This document shows, piece after piece, positions 8,872 through 17,657 of a DNA stretch of 40,226 bases. The notes under the pieces were generated by a model. That model ran no database searches. It was not told where the DNA came from and worked only from the letters and a program-made list of their open reading frames with translations. Source of the DNA: Clostridium sp. CCUG 7971 (lineage in GTDB: Bacteria; Bacillota; Clostridia; Peptostreptococcales; Peptostreptococcaceae); NCBI RefSeq assembly GCF_017590215.1, contig NZ_JAFFPK010000059.1, positions 1 through 40,226 of the forward strand. The letters run 5' to 3'. Position 1 is the first letter of the stretch. Each line of letters begins with the position of its first letter. The position numbers were made by a program, and so were the translations under genes.

Positions 8872-10458
8872 CTACTTTACTAATCCTTTATTTATTAAAA
8901 ACTCTCTTGCTACTGTGTTATCATCCTTTTTATCTACTTCTACTTCGTAATTCATTTTAACTATATCATCTTCTTTTATATTATTATCTAGTAATTTTAT
9001 TACATCTTTAAGTTCTGGATAATCTTTAAGTGTTTCCTCCCTTATAACAGTTCCTGCTAAGTAACTTGGGAAAAATCCTTTATCATCTATTAAAACTTTA
9101 TATTGATCATCTTTAAGTTTTGCATCTGTTGTTGAAGCATTTATAACATCAACTTTCTTTGATTCTAGACCTTGATATTTTAATCCAATATCTAGGTCTA
9201 ATTTATTTTTAAATTTAAATCCATATTTTTCAGCTAATGCATTATATCCATCTTCCCTTTCAAAGAAATCATACTCTGCACCAAATACTAATTTATCACT
9301 TACTTTAGCTAAGTCTGAATAAGTATTTATATTATATTTATCTGCTATATCTTTATTTATTACTATCGCATATGTGCTGTTGTAGCCATATAGACCTAAC
9401 CAATTAAGGTCATAATTTTCTTTATATCCTTTTTTCACTTCTTCATAAAGTTTAATTGGGTCTTCTATTCTTGATTTTTTCTTAAGAATATACTCCCATG
9501 ATGTTCCAGTATATTCAGGGTACATATCTATTTCCCCTTTTAGCATTGCTGGATGAATATTTGCTGTTCCTCCACCAATTCCTTTTTTTATCTCAACATT
9601 TATATCTGTTTTTTCCTCAATTAATTGAGCTAACATTTCAGTTAAAATATATTGTTCTGTCATTGGTTTTGATGCAATAACAATCTTTTTATCTTTTTTA
9701 AATATCTTTGGTACAAATATCGATCCTAAAACTATAAGAATAATGATTGCTATTACGATTATAGGCTTTGTATATTTTCTTATTATATTGTTTATTCTTA
9801 ATATTTTTCTTCTTTTTCCTGTAACTCTATAGTTTATATATTTTTCTATTTTTCTTAATATAGTATCTGTCACCAATGCAATTAGTGCAATTAATAAACT
9901 CCCTGCTATTGTCATTGCAGAATTGTTAGTTGTTATACCTCTCCATATGGCAACACCTAAGCCTCCAGCACCTATAAATGATGCAATACCAGCTAATGCT
10001 ATAGTCATTATTACCATATTTCTAAATCCTGAAAAAATTACAGGAAGTGCAAGAGGTAATTTAATTTTGTATAAAATTTGGAATCTAGTACTTCCCATTC
10101 CTACTGCTGATTCTATAGTTCTTTCATCTATATTTTTTATTCCTGTATGCGTACTTGTCACCATTGGAAGTAGTGCATATACTATAAGAGTTATAATAGC
10201 AGTTGTATTACCTACTCCAGAAATAGAAACTAAAAAACCTAATATTGCAATTGAAGGTATAGTATATAAAAAGTTAGTAACTCCTATTATAGGAGATGCT
10301 AATTTTTCATTTTCAGATATTAAAATACCTAAACTAACTCCAATTATTGATGCAATTAGTATAGATATTACTGAAATAATAATGTGTTGACCTATTAACT
10401 CTATAAAAAAATCTGATTTATCTAAGTATAGATTAAATATTTCCTTTATTAATGGCAT
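8872..10458 (-). CDS. opuCC: Fused permease and substrate-binding protein of the osmolyte transporter
   Basis: Protein of about 528 residues joining two usual subunits. Residues 1-210 are an inner-membrane permease with about five helices and the EAA-like loop (ESAVGMGSTRFQILYKIKLP). After a further helix (about 230-250), residues 255-528 form an OpuAC-type binding domain facing outside, with segments such as ASKPMTEQYIL, YPEYTGTSW and DYFFEREDGY. Fusion removes the need for a separate lipoprotein and is known in Clostridioides and some other Firmicutes. The start is ATG at 10458, with AAGGAGG 5 nt upstream; the longer reading from 10476 has no such site. It forms an operon with the ATPase gene. 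The likely role is import of betaine, carnitine or choline. Confidence 0.9.
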   Translation of the reverse strand: MPLIKEIFNLYLDKSDFFIELIGQHIIISVISILIASIIGVSLGILISENEKLASPIIGVTNFLYTIPSIAILGFLVSISGVGNTTAIITLIVYALLPMVTSTHTGIKNIDERTIESAVGMGSTRFQILYKIKLPLALPVIFSGFRNMVIMTIALAGIASFIGAGGLGVAIWRGITTNNSAMTIAGSLLIALIALVTDTILRKIEKYINYRVTGKRRKILRINNIIRKYTKPIIVIAIIILIVLGSIFVPKIFKKDKKIVIASKPMTEQYILTEMLAQLIEEKTDINVEIKKGIGGGTANIHPAMLKGEIDMYPEYTGTSWEYILKKKSRIEDPIKLYEEVKKGYKENYDLNWLGLYGYNSTYAIVINKDIADKYNINTYSDLAKVSDKLVFGAEYDFFEREDGYNALAEKYGFKFKNKLDLDIGLKYQGLESKKVDVINASTTDAKLKDDQYKVLIDDKGFFPSYLAGTVIREETLKDYPELKDVIKLLDNNIKEDDIVKMNYEVEVDKKDDNTVAREFLINKGLVK

Positions 10459-10544
10459 ATTCGCCTCCTTATACATATTTCTATTTATTTAATATAGTTA
10501 AAATATATATTTACCCATAAAATAATATGCTAAAATTAATATCT

Positions 10545-10589
10545 TTAAAAGTATGCACTTTTAAGTAACCAATTACTAGAAAGTAACCA
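10545..10589 (-). promoter_or_regulatory. Palindrome and direct repeats upstream of the osmolyte transporter
   Basis: A palindrome TTAAAAGT-ATGC-ACTTTTAA (10545-10564) is partly overlapped by two direct copies of AAGTAACCA (10563-10571 and 10581-10589), 18 bp apart. The palindrome overlaps the -35 position of a candidate minus-strand promoter whose -10 would be TATTAT just downstream. The bound protein is unknown. Confidence 0.4.
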
Positions 10590-10610
10590 TTTCATTTTTA
10601 TAATTTATAT

Positions 10611-10649
10611 AACAAAACCCCTTAAATGTGTATTTTAAGGGGTTTTGTT
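10611..10649 (-). terminator. Terminator after the FxLYD gene
   Basis: 16-bp stem (10611-10626 with 10634-10649), core CCCCTTAAA with TTTAAGGGG, A/T-rich ends and a 7-nt loop. It lies 11 nt after the stop at 10660. Confidence 0.9.
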
Positions 10650-10659
10650 TAGTGCTTTA

Positions 10660-11070
10660 CTAAAATGCACTTGATTTTGAAGTTATTGTATAAGTATCAA
10701 AGTTTTTTTCTATGCAAAGTATTTCTATTTTTCTTTTTTCTTTAGGCTCAACATCTGTTTCATTAGTAAATGAACTTTCAATAACTGTACCATCTTTATC
10801 CATTAACTTATAATCAAACTGAACATAATCTATTTTTTCATCACTAGTATTTTCAAATGTTCCTACTATCTTAGTGCTAAATGAGTCTTTTTTAATTTCC
10901 CATTTTATATCCTTTGTCATTTCTTCTAATTTAGAATCAACTTTAGCAGTTTGCTTTTCAACATCTTTAATAGCATTATCTACACTAGATACACCAGCTC
11001 CTAAAAACGCTACACACCCTCCTATAATAACTACAAAACCTATAACTATTCCTAATATTATTTTTTTCAT
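10660..11070 (-). CDS. FxLYD-domain protein with N-terminal membrane anchor
   Basis: Small exported protein of about 136 residues. A hydrophobic N-terminal segment (about 3-22) contains IIGGC, which may be a lipobox (Cys about residue 18) or simply part of a transmembrane anchor. After a charged linker (about 30-50) comes a beta-rich domain (about 55-130) with the pattern VGTFENTSDEKIDYVQFDY, matching the FxLYD family of unknown function. The start is ATG at 11070, where GGAGG lies 6 nt upstream; the open frame runs on to 11148 without a ribosome binding site. It lies 90 nt after the kinase gene on the same strand. No clear terminator separates the two, so cotranscription is possible. Confidence 0.75.
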   Translation of the reverse strand: MKKIILGIVIGFVVIIGGCVAFLGAGVSSVDNAIKDVEKQTAKVDSKLEEMTKDIKWEIKKDSFSTKIVGTFENTSDEKIDYVQFDYKLMDKDGTVIESSFTNETDVEPKEKRKIEILCIEKNFDTYTITSKSSAF

Positions 11071-11160
11071 ACTCAACCTCCATAAATGATTTCTTATTAT
11101 GATTTTATTATATATTCCATCATATAAAGGTTGGTATGCTGGTAGCATACAAGTAAAAAT

Positions 11161-12234
11161 TTATTCAAATAAGCTCATTAATACTCCACATAAAAGAATT
11201 ATTACTATTGTATATAACCAATACCCAAATATTTTTGTAATTTTTTTATTACTTCTTATTATAGGTAGTTTTTCTTTTATGTTTAAGAAATTTGTATATA
11301 TTAAATATATAGATAAAAGAGTAATAACCACTAGTATATTTGTAATAAGTTCAGCAGTATTTTTGTGGATAAATAGACCGACTAATAAAAATAAATACCA
11401 AGCACTTGCTAATATCATAAATATAATATTTCCTCTTCTAAATCCTGGAATATATTTTAGTATTTTTTCTTCTTTATATTCTTTTTTAATTTTAATTTCA
11501 ATTTCTTTTTTATAAATTTTCATTTCTAAATCTTTTCTTAATTCTTCTACACTTTGGTATCTTTTATCAGCTGATATATTAGTACATTTTTTTATTATAT
11601 TTTTTAAAGTTCCATTATTCTCTTCTTCTTTTATATGCTTACCTGTAGTTAGTACGTTCATCATTATACCTATAGCATATATATCACTTCTACAATCAGT
11701 TTGATCAAACCCAAATTGTTCAGGAGAGGCATATCCCTTAGTTCCTAAAAGTGTAGTATCTAAATTTTCACCATCTTTATAAGTTCTTGCAATATCAAAA
11801 TCTATAAGTTTTAATACATTATCATTACTTATAATTATATTTGATGGCTTTATATCCCTATGAATTATAGGAGGATCTAAGTTATGTATTTTACTTAATA
11901 TATCGCATAATGAAATAATGTATTTTATAACAATTTGTTCATCTAACTTATTATTTTTTTCTAAAATAGCTTGTAAAGTATCTCCATTTATAAACTCTTC
12001 AATTATTATTAATTTTTCATCTAATTCAAATATTTCATAAACTCTAGGCATATTTATACTTTCTATATTTTTTAATCCTTCATATACTTCTTTTGTATAT
12101 TCTTTTAATTCTTTTTTTATATATATTTTATCATCTTGTATATTTTGAACTAAAAATATTTCTACTTTTTTACTCTTATATATTGATTTTAATTCTTCAT
12201 ATAAAGACAACTTATACTCTATATCTAAATTCAA
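11161..12234 (-). CDS. Membrane-anchored Ser/Thr protein kinase
   Basis: Hanks-type kinase of 357 residues followed by three membrane helices (about 269-289, 297-316, 336-355). The catalytic loop HRDIKPSN (125-132) is intact, the activation segment ends in ASPEQ (169-173), and RSDIYAIG (182-189) is present. The metal-binding DFG is DFD here (145-147), and the N-terminal glycine-rich loop is degenerate (YKSKKVEIFLVQ). The usual VAIK lysine is probably in IYIKKEL (Lys40/41). No PASTA domain is present, so it is not the cell-wall kinase PrkC. The start is TTG, supported by AAGAGGTG about 8 nt upstream. It is divergent from an HTH gene 76 nt away. Kinase fold is sure; activity and target are unknown. 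Confidence 0.85.
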   Translation of the reverse strand: MNLDIEYKLSLYEELKSIYKSKKVEIFLVQNIQDDKIYIKKELKEYTKEVYEGLKNIESINMPRVYEIFELDEKLIIIEEFINGDTLQAILEKNNKLDEQIVIKYIISLCDILSKIHNLDPPIIHRDIKPSNIIISNDNVLKLIDFDIARTYKDGENLDTTLLGTKGYASPEQFGFDQTDCRSDIYAIGIMMNVLTTGKHIKEEENNGTLKNIIKKCTNISADKRYQSVEELRKDLEMKIYKKEIEIKIKKEYKEEKILKYIPGFRRGNIIFMILASAWYLFLLVGLFIHKNTAELITNILVVITLLSIYLIYTNFLNIKEKLPIIRSNKKITKIFGYWLYTIVIILLCGVLMSLFE

Positions 12235-12310
12235 TTATTTTACACCTCTTACTTATTGATTTTATAACCTTAAAATTATATCATATTAGTAGAAGAGGTG
12301 AAATACTAGT

Positions 12311-12751
12311 ATGAATGATATTAAAACTGTTGAGCTTATGAGCTTATTAAAAAATATAGATAGTGAGTCAAATTTAGATGATTATATTTCTAATACATTA
12401 ACAAGCTCAAATGATTTAAGTTTACATAAGTACTTTGAGAATTTATTTAAAGCTAAGGGTCTTAGCAAAAGCACTGTCATTAAAAACTCTGACATAGATA
12501 GAACTTATGGATATGAGATTTTAAGAGGTGATAAAAAACCTAGCCGTGATAAAATTTTACAACTTTGTATTGGTGCTAGTTTTAGCTTAGAAGAAAGTAA
12601 TAAAGCTTTAAAACTTGGTAATGTTAGTGAACTTTATGCTAAAGTTCCAAGAGATAGTGTTATTATATTTTGTATAAATAAAAAGCTTGGTATTATAGAA
12701 ATTAATGAATTGCTTTTTGGATATGGATTTAATATTCTTGGAGAAGAATAA
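12311..12751 (+). CDS. Small XRE-like helix-turn-helix protein
   Basis: Protein of 146 residues, the only clear plus-strand gene in the window. Residues about 40-105 resemble an XRE/Cro-type helix-turn-helix (KGLSKSTVIKNSDIDRTYGYEILRG is split over helices 2 and 3, followed by KKPSRDKILQLCI). The C-terminal part (about 115-146) has no feature I recognise. Its ATG has AGAGGTG about 10 nt upstream. It is divergent from the membrane kinase gene with 76 nt between start codons. I recall similar HTH proteins next to kinases in other Clostridia. It may be a phosphorylation target or a regulator of the pair; this is inference. Confidence 0.7.
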   Translation: MNDIKTVELMSLLKNIDSESNLDDYISNTLTSSNDLSLHKYFENLFKAKGLSKSTVIKNSDIDRTYGYEILRGDKKPSRDKILQLCIGASFSLEESNKALKLGNVSELYAKVPRDSVIIFCINKKLGIIEINELLFGYGFNILGEE

Positions 12752-12782
12752 AAATAGGGATAATAATATTATCCCTATTTTT
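12750..12782. terminator. Bidirectional terminator between convergent genes
   Basis: 15-bp perfect stem (12750-12764 with 12768-12782), 3-nt loop, with A-run and T-run on either side. It begins at the stop of the HTH gene and ends at the stop of the P-type ATPase gene, serving both. Confidence 0.9.
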
Positions 12783-12783
12783 A

Positions 12784-14724
12784 TTATATATTTACCTGTT
12801 CTATACTCTCTTTATTAAAATCATTTTTATTATAAGTTATTTTATTATTGTCATATATATTATTTAGCTTATTACTTTTCCATTTTAGTAATAAAGCTGA
12901 ATGTATAATGACAACTACTGAACCTATATTATGAACCAATGCTCCTAATATGGGGTCTAACACTCCAACCATAGCAAGTATTATTGATAAAAAGTTTAAT
13001 ACCATAGATATGACTATATTAATATTTACAGTATTCATTGTTTTTTTAGCTAACTCTAGTAAATGAGGTATATACTTTATATCATCTCCTACAAGAGCTA
13101 TATCTGCTGCTTCAACTGCAATATCACTTCCTATTGCTCCCATTGCAATTCCAACATATGATTTCTTTAGTGCTGGTGCATCATTGACACCATCTCCTAC
13201 CATACAAACTTGTTCATTATTTTTTTGTAATTTATCAATTATGTATAACTTATCTTCTGGCAAGCACTCTGGATATACATTATCTATTTTAGATATATTA
13301 GCTATATTTTCAGCAGTTTGTTTGTTATCTCCCGTAAGTAATATACTCGTTTTGCCTAATTTATTAATACTTTCTATCATATCTTTTGCATTATCTCTAA
13401 TTACATCTTCAAGTACTATAAATCCTTTTATACAATTATCTTTTGCAACAAATATAATTGTACTGCCTTTTTCTATGTAAGTTTTAATTTCTTTTTCTTG
13501 TTCATTAGATAAAGTTAAATTATGTTCTTCTAATAATTTTTTATTACCAGCTAATATTTTCTCATTATCTATATTTGCATATACACCTTTACCTATTGCC
13601 ATTTTAAAGTTAGTTGCTTTATATAAGCTGTCATCAAATATTGAGTTATAGTGAGATAATATAGCTTTTCCAAGTGGATGTTCAGAATATCTTTCAACGC
13701 TAGATACTAATCTTAATAGTTCATTTTCATCTATGTTTTTGTCAAAAGAATGTACTCTTGTAACTTTAGGCTTTCCATAAGTTAATGTACCTGTTTTATC
13801 AAAAGTAATTTTTTTAACTTTAGATAATCTTTCTAAAGCATCTCCTTCTTTAATTAATATACCAAACTTTGTAGCATTTCCTATACCAGCCATTATAGCT
13901 GTTGGAGTTGCTAATACTAAAGAACAAGGACAAAATACAACTAGTATTGTTACAGAACGTATTAATTCACCCGTTACAAACCACGTTAATACTGCTGAAA
14001 CTAAAGCAATAATTACTATCCAAGTAGCCCATTTATCAGCCAATCCTACTATCTTAGCTTTACTAGCATCAGCTGATTTTACTAAGCGTATCATCTTTTG
14101 AAGTGAACTATTTTCACCTATTTTAGTTGCTTTCATATCAAATGCACCAAATAGATTTACTGTTCCACTAAATACTTCATCATTTACTCTTTTGTCAACA
14201 GGCATTGATTCACCTGTCATAACAGATTGGTCTATAGACGTTTCACCATTTATCAATATACCATCTACAGGAACAGTTTCACCTGGTAAAACTTTTATAA
14301 TATCATTTACAACTACATCTTTAGCATCAATTACATTTTCAATTCCTTTTTTTATAACTCTAGCTGTAGTTGGTGTTAAATTTATTAATTTCCCAATTCC
14401 CTTTTTAGCTTTTGAAAGAGTATATTCTTCTAACATCTCTCCAAGTGCCATTATAAATGCAATTTCTCCAGCTGCAAATACTTCTCCAATAAATATAGAT
14501 GCAATTAATGCCATTGATACAAGTACTCCTGCTTTTATATTAAAATCAGTTAAAAGGCCTATAACTGAACCCTTAAATATTGGAAAACCACATAATATAA
14601 CTGCAACCCATGAAAAATCAATTGGTGATGGAATTAAATCTAAGAAACTAATAACTAGAGATATAGCAGACAATACTAGTATTAAAATCTCTCTATTTCT
14701 TTCATCTTTTATTAATAATTTCAT
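12784..14724 (-). CDS. Heavy-metal translocating P1B-type ATPase
   Basis: Membrane pump of about 646 residues. Motifs are the actuator TGES (about 170-173), the membrane metal site CPC (about 265-267, in FCPCSLVLATP), the phosphorylation site DKTGT with Asp309, and GDGVNDAPAL near the end of the ATP-binding domain. There is no N-terminal HMA domain: the protein starts almost directly with helices. The last helices carry LVHNIGSVVVIIHSALLL, which is not the copper-pump MSxS nor the classical HEGST signature, so metal specificity is open. The start is ATG at 14724 with AAGGAGG 6 nt upstream. A CsoR-type operator overlaps its promoter and the csoR gene lies upstream, arguing for export of Cu(I) or another metal sensed by that family. 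Confidence 0.88.
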   Translation of the reverse strand: MKLLIKDERNREILILVLSAISLVISFLDLIPSPIDFSWVAVILCGFPIFKGSVIGLLTDFNIKAGVLVSMALIASIFIGEVFAAGEIAFIMALGEMLEEYTLSKAKKGIGKLINLTPTTARVIKKGIENVIDAKDVVVNDIIKVLPGETVPVDGILINGETSIDQSVMTGESMPVDKRVNDEVFSGTVNLFGAFDMKATKIGENSSLQKMIRLVKSADASKAKIVGLADKWATWIVIIALVSAVLTWFVTGELIRSVTILVVFCPCSLVLATPTAIMAGIGNATKFGILIKEGDALERLSKVKKITFDKTGTLTYGKPKVTRVHSFDKNIDENELLRLVSSVERYSEHPLGKAILSHYNSIFDDSLYKATNFKMAIGKGVYANIDNEKILAGNKKLLEEHNLTLSNEQEKEIKTYIEKGSTIIFVAKDNCIKGFIVLEDVIRDNAKDMIESINKLGKTSILLTGDNKQTAENIANISKIDNVYPECLPEDKLYIIDKLQKNNEQVCMVGDGVNDAPALKKSYVGIAMGAIGSDIAVEAADIALVGDDIKYIPHLLELAKKTMNTVNINIVISMVLNFLSIILAMVGVLDPILGALVHNIGSVVVIIHSALLLKWKSNKLNNIYDNNKITYNKNDFNKESIEQVNI

Positions 14725-14739
14725 ATATCCCCTCCTTTT

Positions 14740-14791
14740 TATACCCATAGGGGTATAGGTACATGGTAGTATTATCCATACTATTTGTCAA
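14740..14791 (-). promoter_or_regulatory. Promoter and CsoR-type operator of the metal ATPase gene
   Basis: On the minus strand, -35 TTGACA (14786-14791), 17-nt spacer and -10 TACCAT (14763-14768) place the start of transcription near 14756. The palindrome TATACCC-N4-GGGTATA (14740-14757) sits on that start. AT-flanked C and G tracts are the known form of CsoR/CstR operators. The site lies 15 nt before the start codon. Confidence 0.8.
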
Positions 14792-14875
14792 TAAAAATTA
14801 ATTTAACTAGCTAAATTAATCACACTCTTTAGAATTTATAACTTATATAAAATGTAAATTTTTACAATAAAAAAA

Positions 14876-14893
14876 GCAGTCAAATTTGACTGC
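14876..14893 (-). terminator. Terminator of csoR
   Basis: Perfect 18-bp palindrome (GCAGTCAAA with TTTGACTGC) followed on the minus strand by a T-run. It lies 7 nt after the csoR stop. Confidence 0.88.
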
Positions 14894-14900
14894 CTAAAGA

Positions 14901-15176
14901 TTACTTAAGTCTTGAGAAATGTTCTATTGCTTTTGAAAACTCTTTAATTGTTTTTTCATGATCGCCATGTTCTAATCCATCTTTTACACAATGGCTTATA
15001 TGCCCCTCTAATACTATTTGCCCAACTTTATGAACTGCACTTTTTACTGCATTTATTTGCATTAGTATATCTTCACAAGGTATATCCTCATCAACCATAT
15101 TGTCTATGGCATTTAATTGCCCTATTACTTTTTTAATTCTTCTATGTATATTATCTGAATCCATACACTGACGCAT
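14901..15176 (-). CDS. csoR: CsoR-family metal-sensing repressor
   Basis: All-helical repressor of 91 residues (DUF156 family) that binds DNA without a classical HTH and releases it on metal binding. The Cu(I) ligand set is present with correct spacing: Cys34 (IPCEDILMQ), His59 and Cys63 (GHISHC), matching Cys36-His61-Cys65 of Mycobacterium CsoR. This favours copper over the Ni/Co sensor RcnR, which uses an N-terminal His, and over CstR, which lacks the His. The ATG has GGAGGA about 6 nt upstream. It is transcribed apart from the ATPase gene, with a terminator and a pump promoter between them. It should repress the pump by binding the operator at 14740-14757. Confidence 0.9.
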   Translation of the reverse strand: MRQCMDSDNIHRRIKKVIGQLNAIDNMVDEDIPCEDILMQINAVKSAVHKVGQIVLEGHISHCVKDGLEHGDHEKTIKEFSKAIEHFSRLK

Positions 15177-15211
15177 ATTACTTCCTCCATCTAGCTTTAA
15201 TTTCGCTTAAT

Positions 15212-15239
15212 ATTATATAGAAAGAATATCATTCATCAA
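15212..15239 (-). promoter_or_regulatory. Candidate csoR promoter
   Basis: Minus-strand -35 TTGATG (15234-15239), 16-nt spacer, -10 TATAAT (15212-15217), about 36 nt before the start codon. No C/G-tract operator is seen here, so autoregulation is not evident. Confidence 0.5.
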
Positions 15240-15300
15240 TATCAAAGTCAATTAATCAGTTTTGCTATTATTTATTTTATAAATATATCACTAGTATGTT

Positions 15301-16029
15301 TTAATCTATTGATTCTAAAAATTCATTTATCACTTTCATAAGACCTATAAAATCATCACATTTTATATCATGACCTGCTTTATCAAAGGACTCTATTCTA
15401 ATACTTTTACTATTTAAATACTCTATGTAATTTAATATGTCTTCTCTAGATAATAATGTTTCTTCTTGTTCTCCTTTTAATAATAAAAATGGACAGTTAA
15501 TTTTATTTAATTCTTCTTTAAAATAAACTTGATCTGATTCTTTTTCTATACTTTTTAAAGCTTCATATGTAATAGATATTGATTCACAATGTGTATTATA
15601 AAACTTAATCGATTCTTTTGACCATCCATTAGGCATTTTTTTATGCTCTGCTGGGTATTCTCCAATTATTAGTCCCTTTAGTAAATTAGGATTTAAAATA
15701 GAATATCCTAAGGCATATGATACACCTCTTGAGTATCCCATAATACAAAAGTTATTTAATCCTAATTCCTTTACTACTGAGTTTATATCCTCAACATGGT
15801 CTTTTAAAGTATATCCTTTATCTGGCGAGTCACTTTTTCCTCTTCCTCTAAATGATAGTGCAATACATCTTCTATCATTCATATTTTCTATAATATTTAT
15901 ATAATCTTCACAAGACTCTGATAATCCTGGACAAATTAGTAGTGGTGTTTTATTAGTATCCTTTAATTCATTGTCAATATAATGTATTTTTATCCCCTTA
16001 TTATCTACCCAATTTTCTTTAATTTTCAT
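15301..16029 (-). CDS. Alpha/beta hydrolase
   Basis: Cytoplasmic hydrolase of 242 residues. The nucleophile elbow GYSRG places Ser100, the oxyanion segment is CPGLSES (about 33-39), and a C-terminal His220 (KAGHD) completes the likely triad, with the acid probably Asp or Glu near 185-200. RGRGKSDSP (61-69) is typical of the family. There is no signal peptide. A GGGGAG Shine-Dalgarno lies about 7 nt before the ATG. It is flanked by a metal-resistance unit and a PTS operon and appears monocistronic. Substrate unknown; the fold covers esterases, lipases and C-C hydrolases. Confidence 0.82.
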   Translation of the reverse strand: MKIKENWVDNKGIKIHYIDNELKDTNKTPLLICPGLSESCEDYINIIENMNDRRCIALSFRGRGKSDSPDKGYTLKDHVEDINSVVKELGLNNFCIMGYSRGVSYALGYSILNPNLLKGLIIGEYPAEHKKMPNGWSKESIKFYNTHCESISITYEALKSIEKESDQVYFKEELNKINCPFLLLKGEQEETLLSREDILNYIEYLNSKSIRIESFDKAGHDIKCDDFIGLMKVINEFLESID

Positions 16030-16163
16030 TTATATATCTCCCCCATTAATAAGCTATCTATATTTATACTACATACTTTATTCTATTACCTTTAAGTGAT
16101 ATTGTAATATTTAAGTAAATTAGTTACTATGCTTAGATTCATTTCTACATTAGATTTATTAAA

Positions 16164-16203
16164 AAAAAAGATGACCAAGTTAAATATATTGGTCATCTTT
16201 TTT
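16164..16203 (-). terminator. Terminator of the PTS operon
   Basis: 14-bp stem (16164-16177 with 16189-16203, core GATGACCAA with TTGGTCATC), A-run and T-run on either side, 28 nt after the IIC stop. Confidence 0.88.
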
Positions 16204-16231
16204 ATAAAGTAATATCTTTAGGAAATATTTA

Positions 16232-17605
16232 TTAAGCTGTTTTAGATTGATCTGTGTTTCCAATTGTTTTTTTAGGAATTTTACTTATAACTACTAATAT
16301 TACTACAACCCCAATTAGTATACCTGTAAGCCCTACTTGACCTACAAACTCTTGAATTTTACCTAAGAATACTCCCATAACTCCAAAGTCTGCATCTGAG
16401 AATGTAGAGTTTGCTATTCCTAATCCACCAAGTACTGGTAATAATACTACTGGTAACAGTGATACTACTATACCATTTAAGAATGAACCAACTATAGCCC
16501 CTCTTCTACCTCCTGTAGAGTTACCAAATACTGCTGCTGTTGCTCCTGTAAAGAAATGAGGTACAACACCTGGTATTATTATTGTAAGCCCCATTGCTCC
16601 TAGTGCAAGCATAGATACCACTCCACCTAAGAATGAACTTAAAAATCCTATTAATACGGCATTTGGTGCATATGGAAATACTATTGGACAGTCTAGTGCT
16701 GGTTTTGAATTTGGTACTACTTTTGCAGCGATACCTTTAAATGCTGGTACTATTTCATTTAAAACTAATCTAACACCATTTTGAATTAATATAAATCCTG
16801 CTGCAAATGTTAATGCTTGTATCATTGAGTAAACTATAAAATTCTTTCCACCTGATAATGTAGTTTCAACGAACTCTGATCCTGCAACTAATGCAACTAT
16901 CAAATATAAAACTAACATTGTTATAGATATAGATACTGCCGAATCTCTTAAGAAGCTTAAAGATTTAGGAACTTTCATTTCCTCTGTAGACTTAGAACCT
17001 TTACCTACTGCTTTACCTACTAACGCAGCTAATGCATATCCTGTAGATGAGAAGTGTCCCAGTGCTACTGCATCATTTTTTGTTATTGCTTTCATAAAAG
17101 GTTGACATATTGCTGGAGAAAGCACCATTATTAACCCTAATGCTAAAGAACCTGTAAATATTAAATTAAATCCACTCATTCCACCTGAAACTAGTATTAC
17201 TGCTATCATACAAGCCATAAATAATGTATGATGACCTGTTAAAAATATGTATTTAAACTTTGTAAATCTCGCTATTAACATATTAGCTATCATACCAAAT
17301 GTCATTATTAGAGCTGTTGCTGTACCATACTTATCTAGAGCCATTGCAACTACTGCTTCATTATTTGGTATTACACCTTGAACATTAAAACCATATTCAA
17401 ACATTTTACCAAATGGCTCAAGAGAGCCAACTATAACACCAGCAGCTGCTGATATTACAACAAAACCAACCATTGCCTTTAAAGAACCTTTTATTATATC
17501 TTCTATAGGTTTCTTTTGAAGTACTAATCCTAGCACAACCATAACACCTATTAAAACTGCTGGCTCAGATACGAAATCAATTAATACTTTTAAAAATCCG
17601 TTCAT
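16232..17605 (-). CDS. PTS EIIC component, UlaA/SgaT family
   Basis: Integral membrane sugar permease of 457 residues with about ten to twelve helices. Family landmarks include CPIVFPYAPNAVLIGF (about 309-324) and FFTGATAAVFGNSTGGRRG split near 355-373, which match the ascorbate-type EIIC group (UlaA). It receives the substrate outside and releases it phosphorylated by the adjacent IIB and IIA. None of the ascorbate catabolic genes (lactonase UlaG, decarboxylase UlaD, epimerases) is nearby, whereas pentose-phosphate enzymes are, so the substrate may be a pentose or pentitol. A GGAGGG lies 6 nt before the ATG. It is the last gene of the operon, 89 nt after IIB, with a strong hairpin in the gap. 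Confidence 0.88.
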   Translation of the reverse strand: MNGFLKVLIDFVSEPAVLIGVMVVLGLVLQKKPIEDIIKGSLKAMVGFVVISAAAGVIVGSLEPFGKMFEYGFNVQGVIPNNEAVVAMALDKYGTATALIMTFGMIANMLIARFTKFKYIFLTGHHTLFMACMIAVILVSGGMSGFNLIFTGSLALGLIMVLSPAICQPFMKAITKNDAVALGHFSSTGYALAALVGKAVGKGSKSTEEMKVPKSLSFLRDSAVSISITMLVLYLIVALVAGSEFVETTLSGGKNFIVYSMIQALTFAAGFILIQNGVRLVLNEIVPAFKGIAAKVVPNSKPALDCPIVFPYAPNAVLIGFLSSFLGGVVSMLALGAMGLTIIIPGVVPHFFTGATAAVFGNSTGGRRGAIVGSFLNGIVVSLLPVVLLPVLGGLGIANSTFSDADFGVMGVFLGKIQEFVGQVGLTGILIGVVVILVVISKIPKKTIGNTDQSKTA

Positions 17606-17657
17606 TTTTGACCCTCCAAACTATTTATTAGTGTCTATTAAAAATAATATTATTCCT

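Noticed and set aside
11134-11150. GTATGCT-GGT-AGCATAC hairpin between the kinase and FxLYD genes
   Set aside because: No T-run on the minus strand, so not called a terminator; may be a weak RNA structure.
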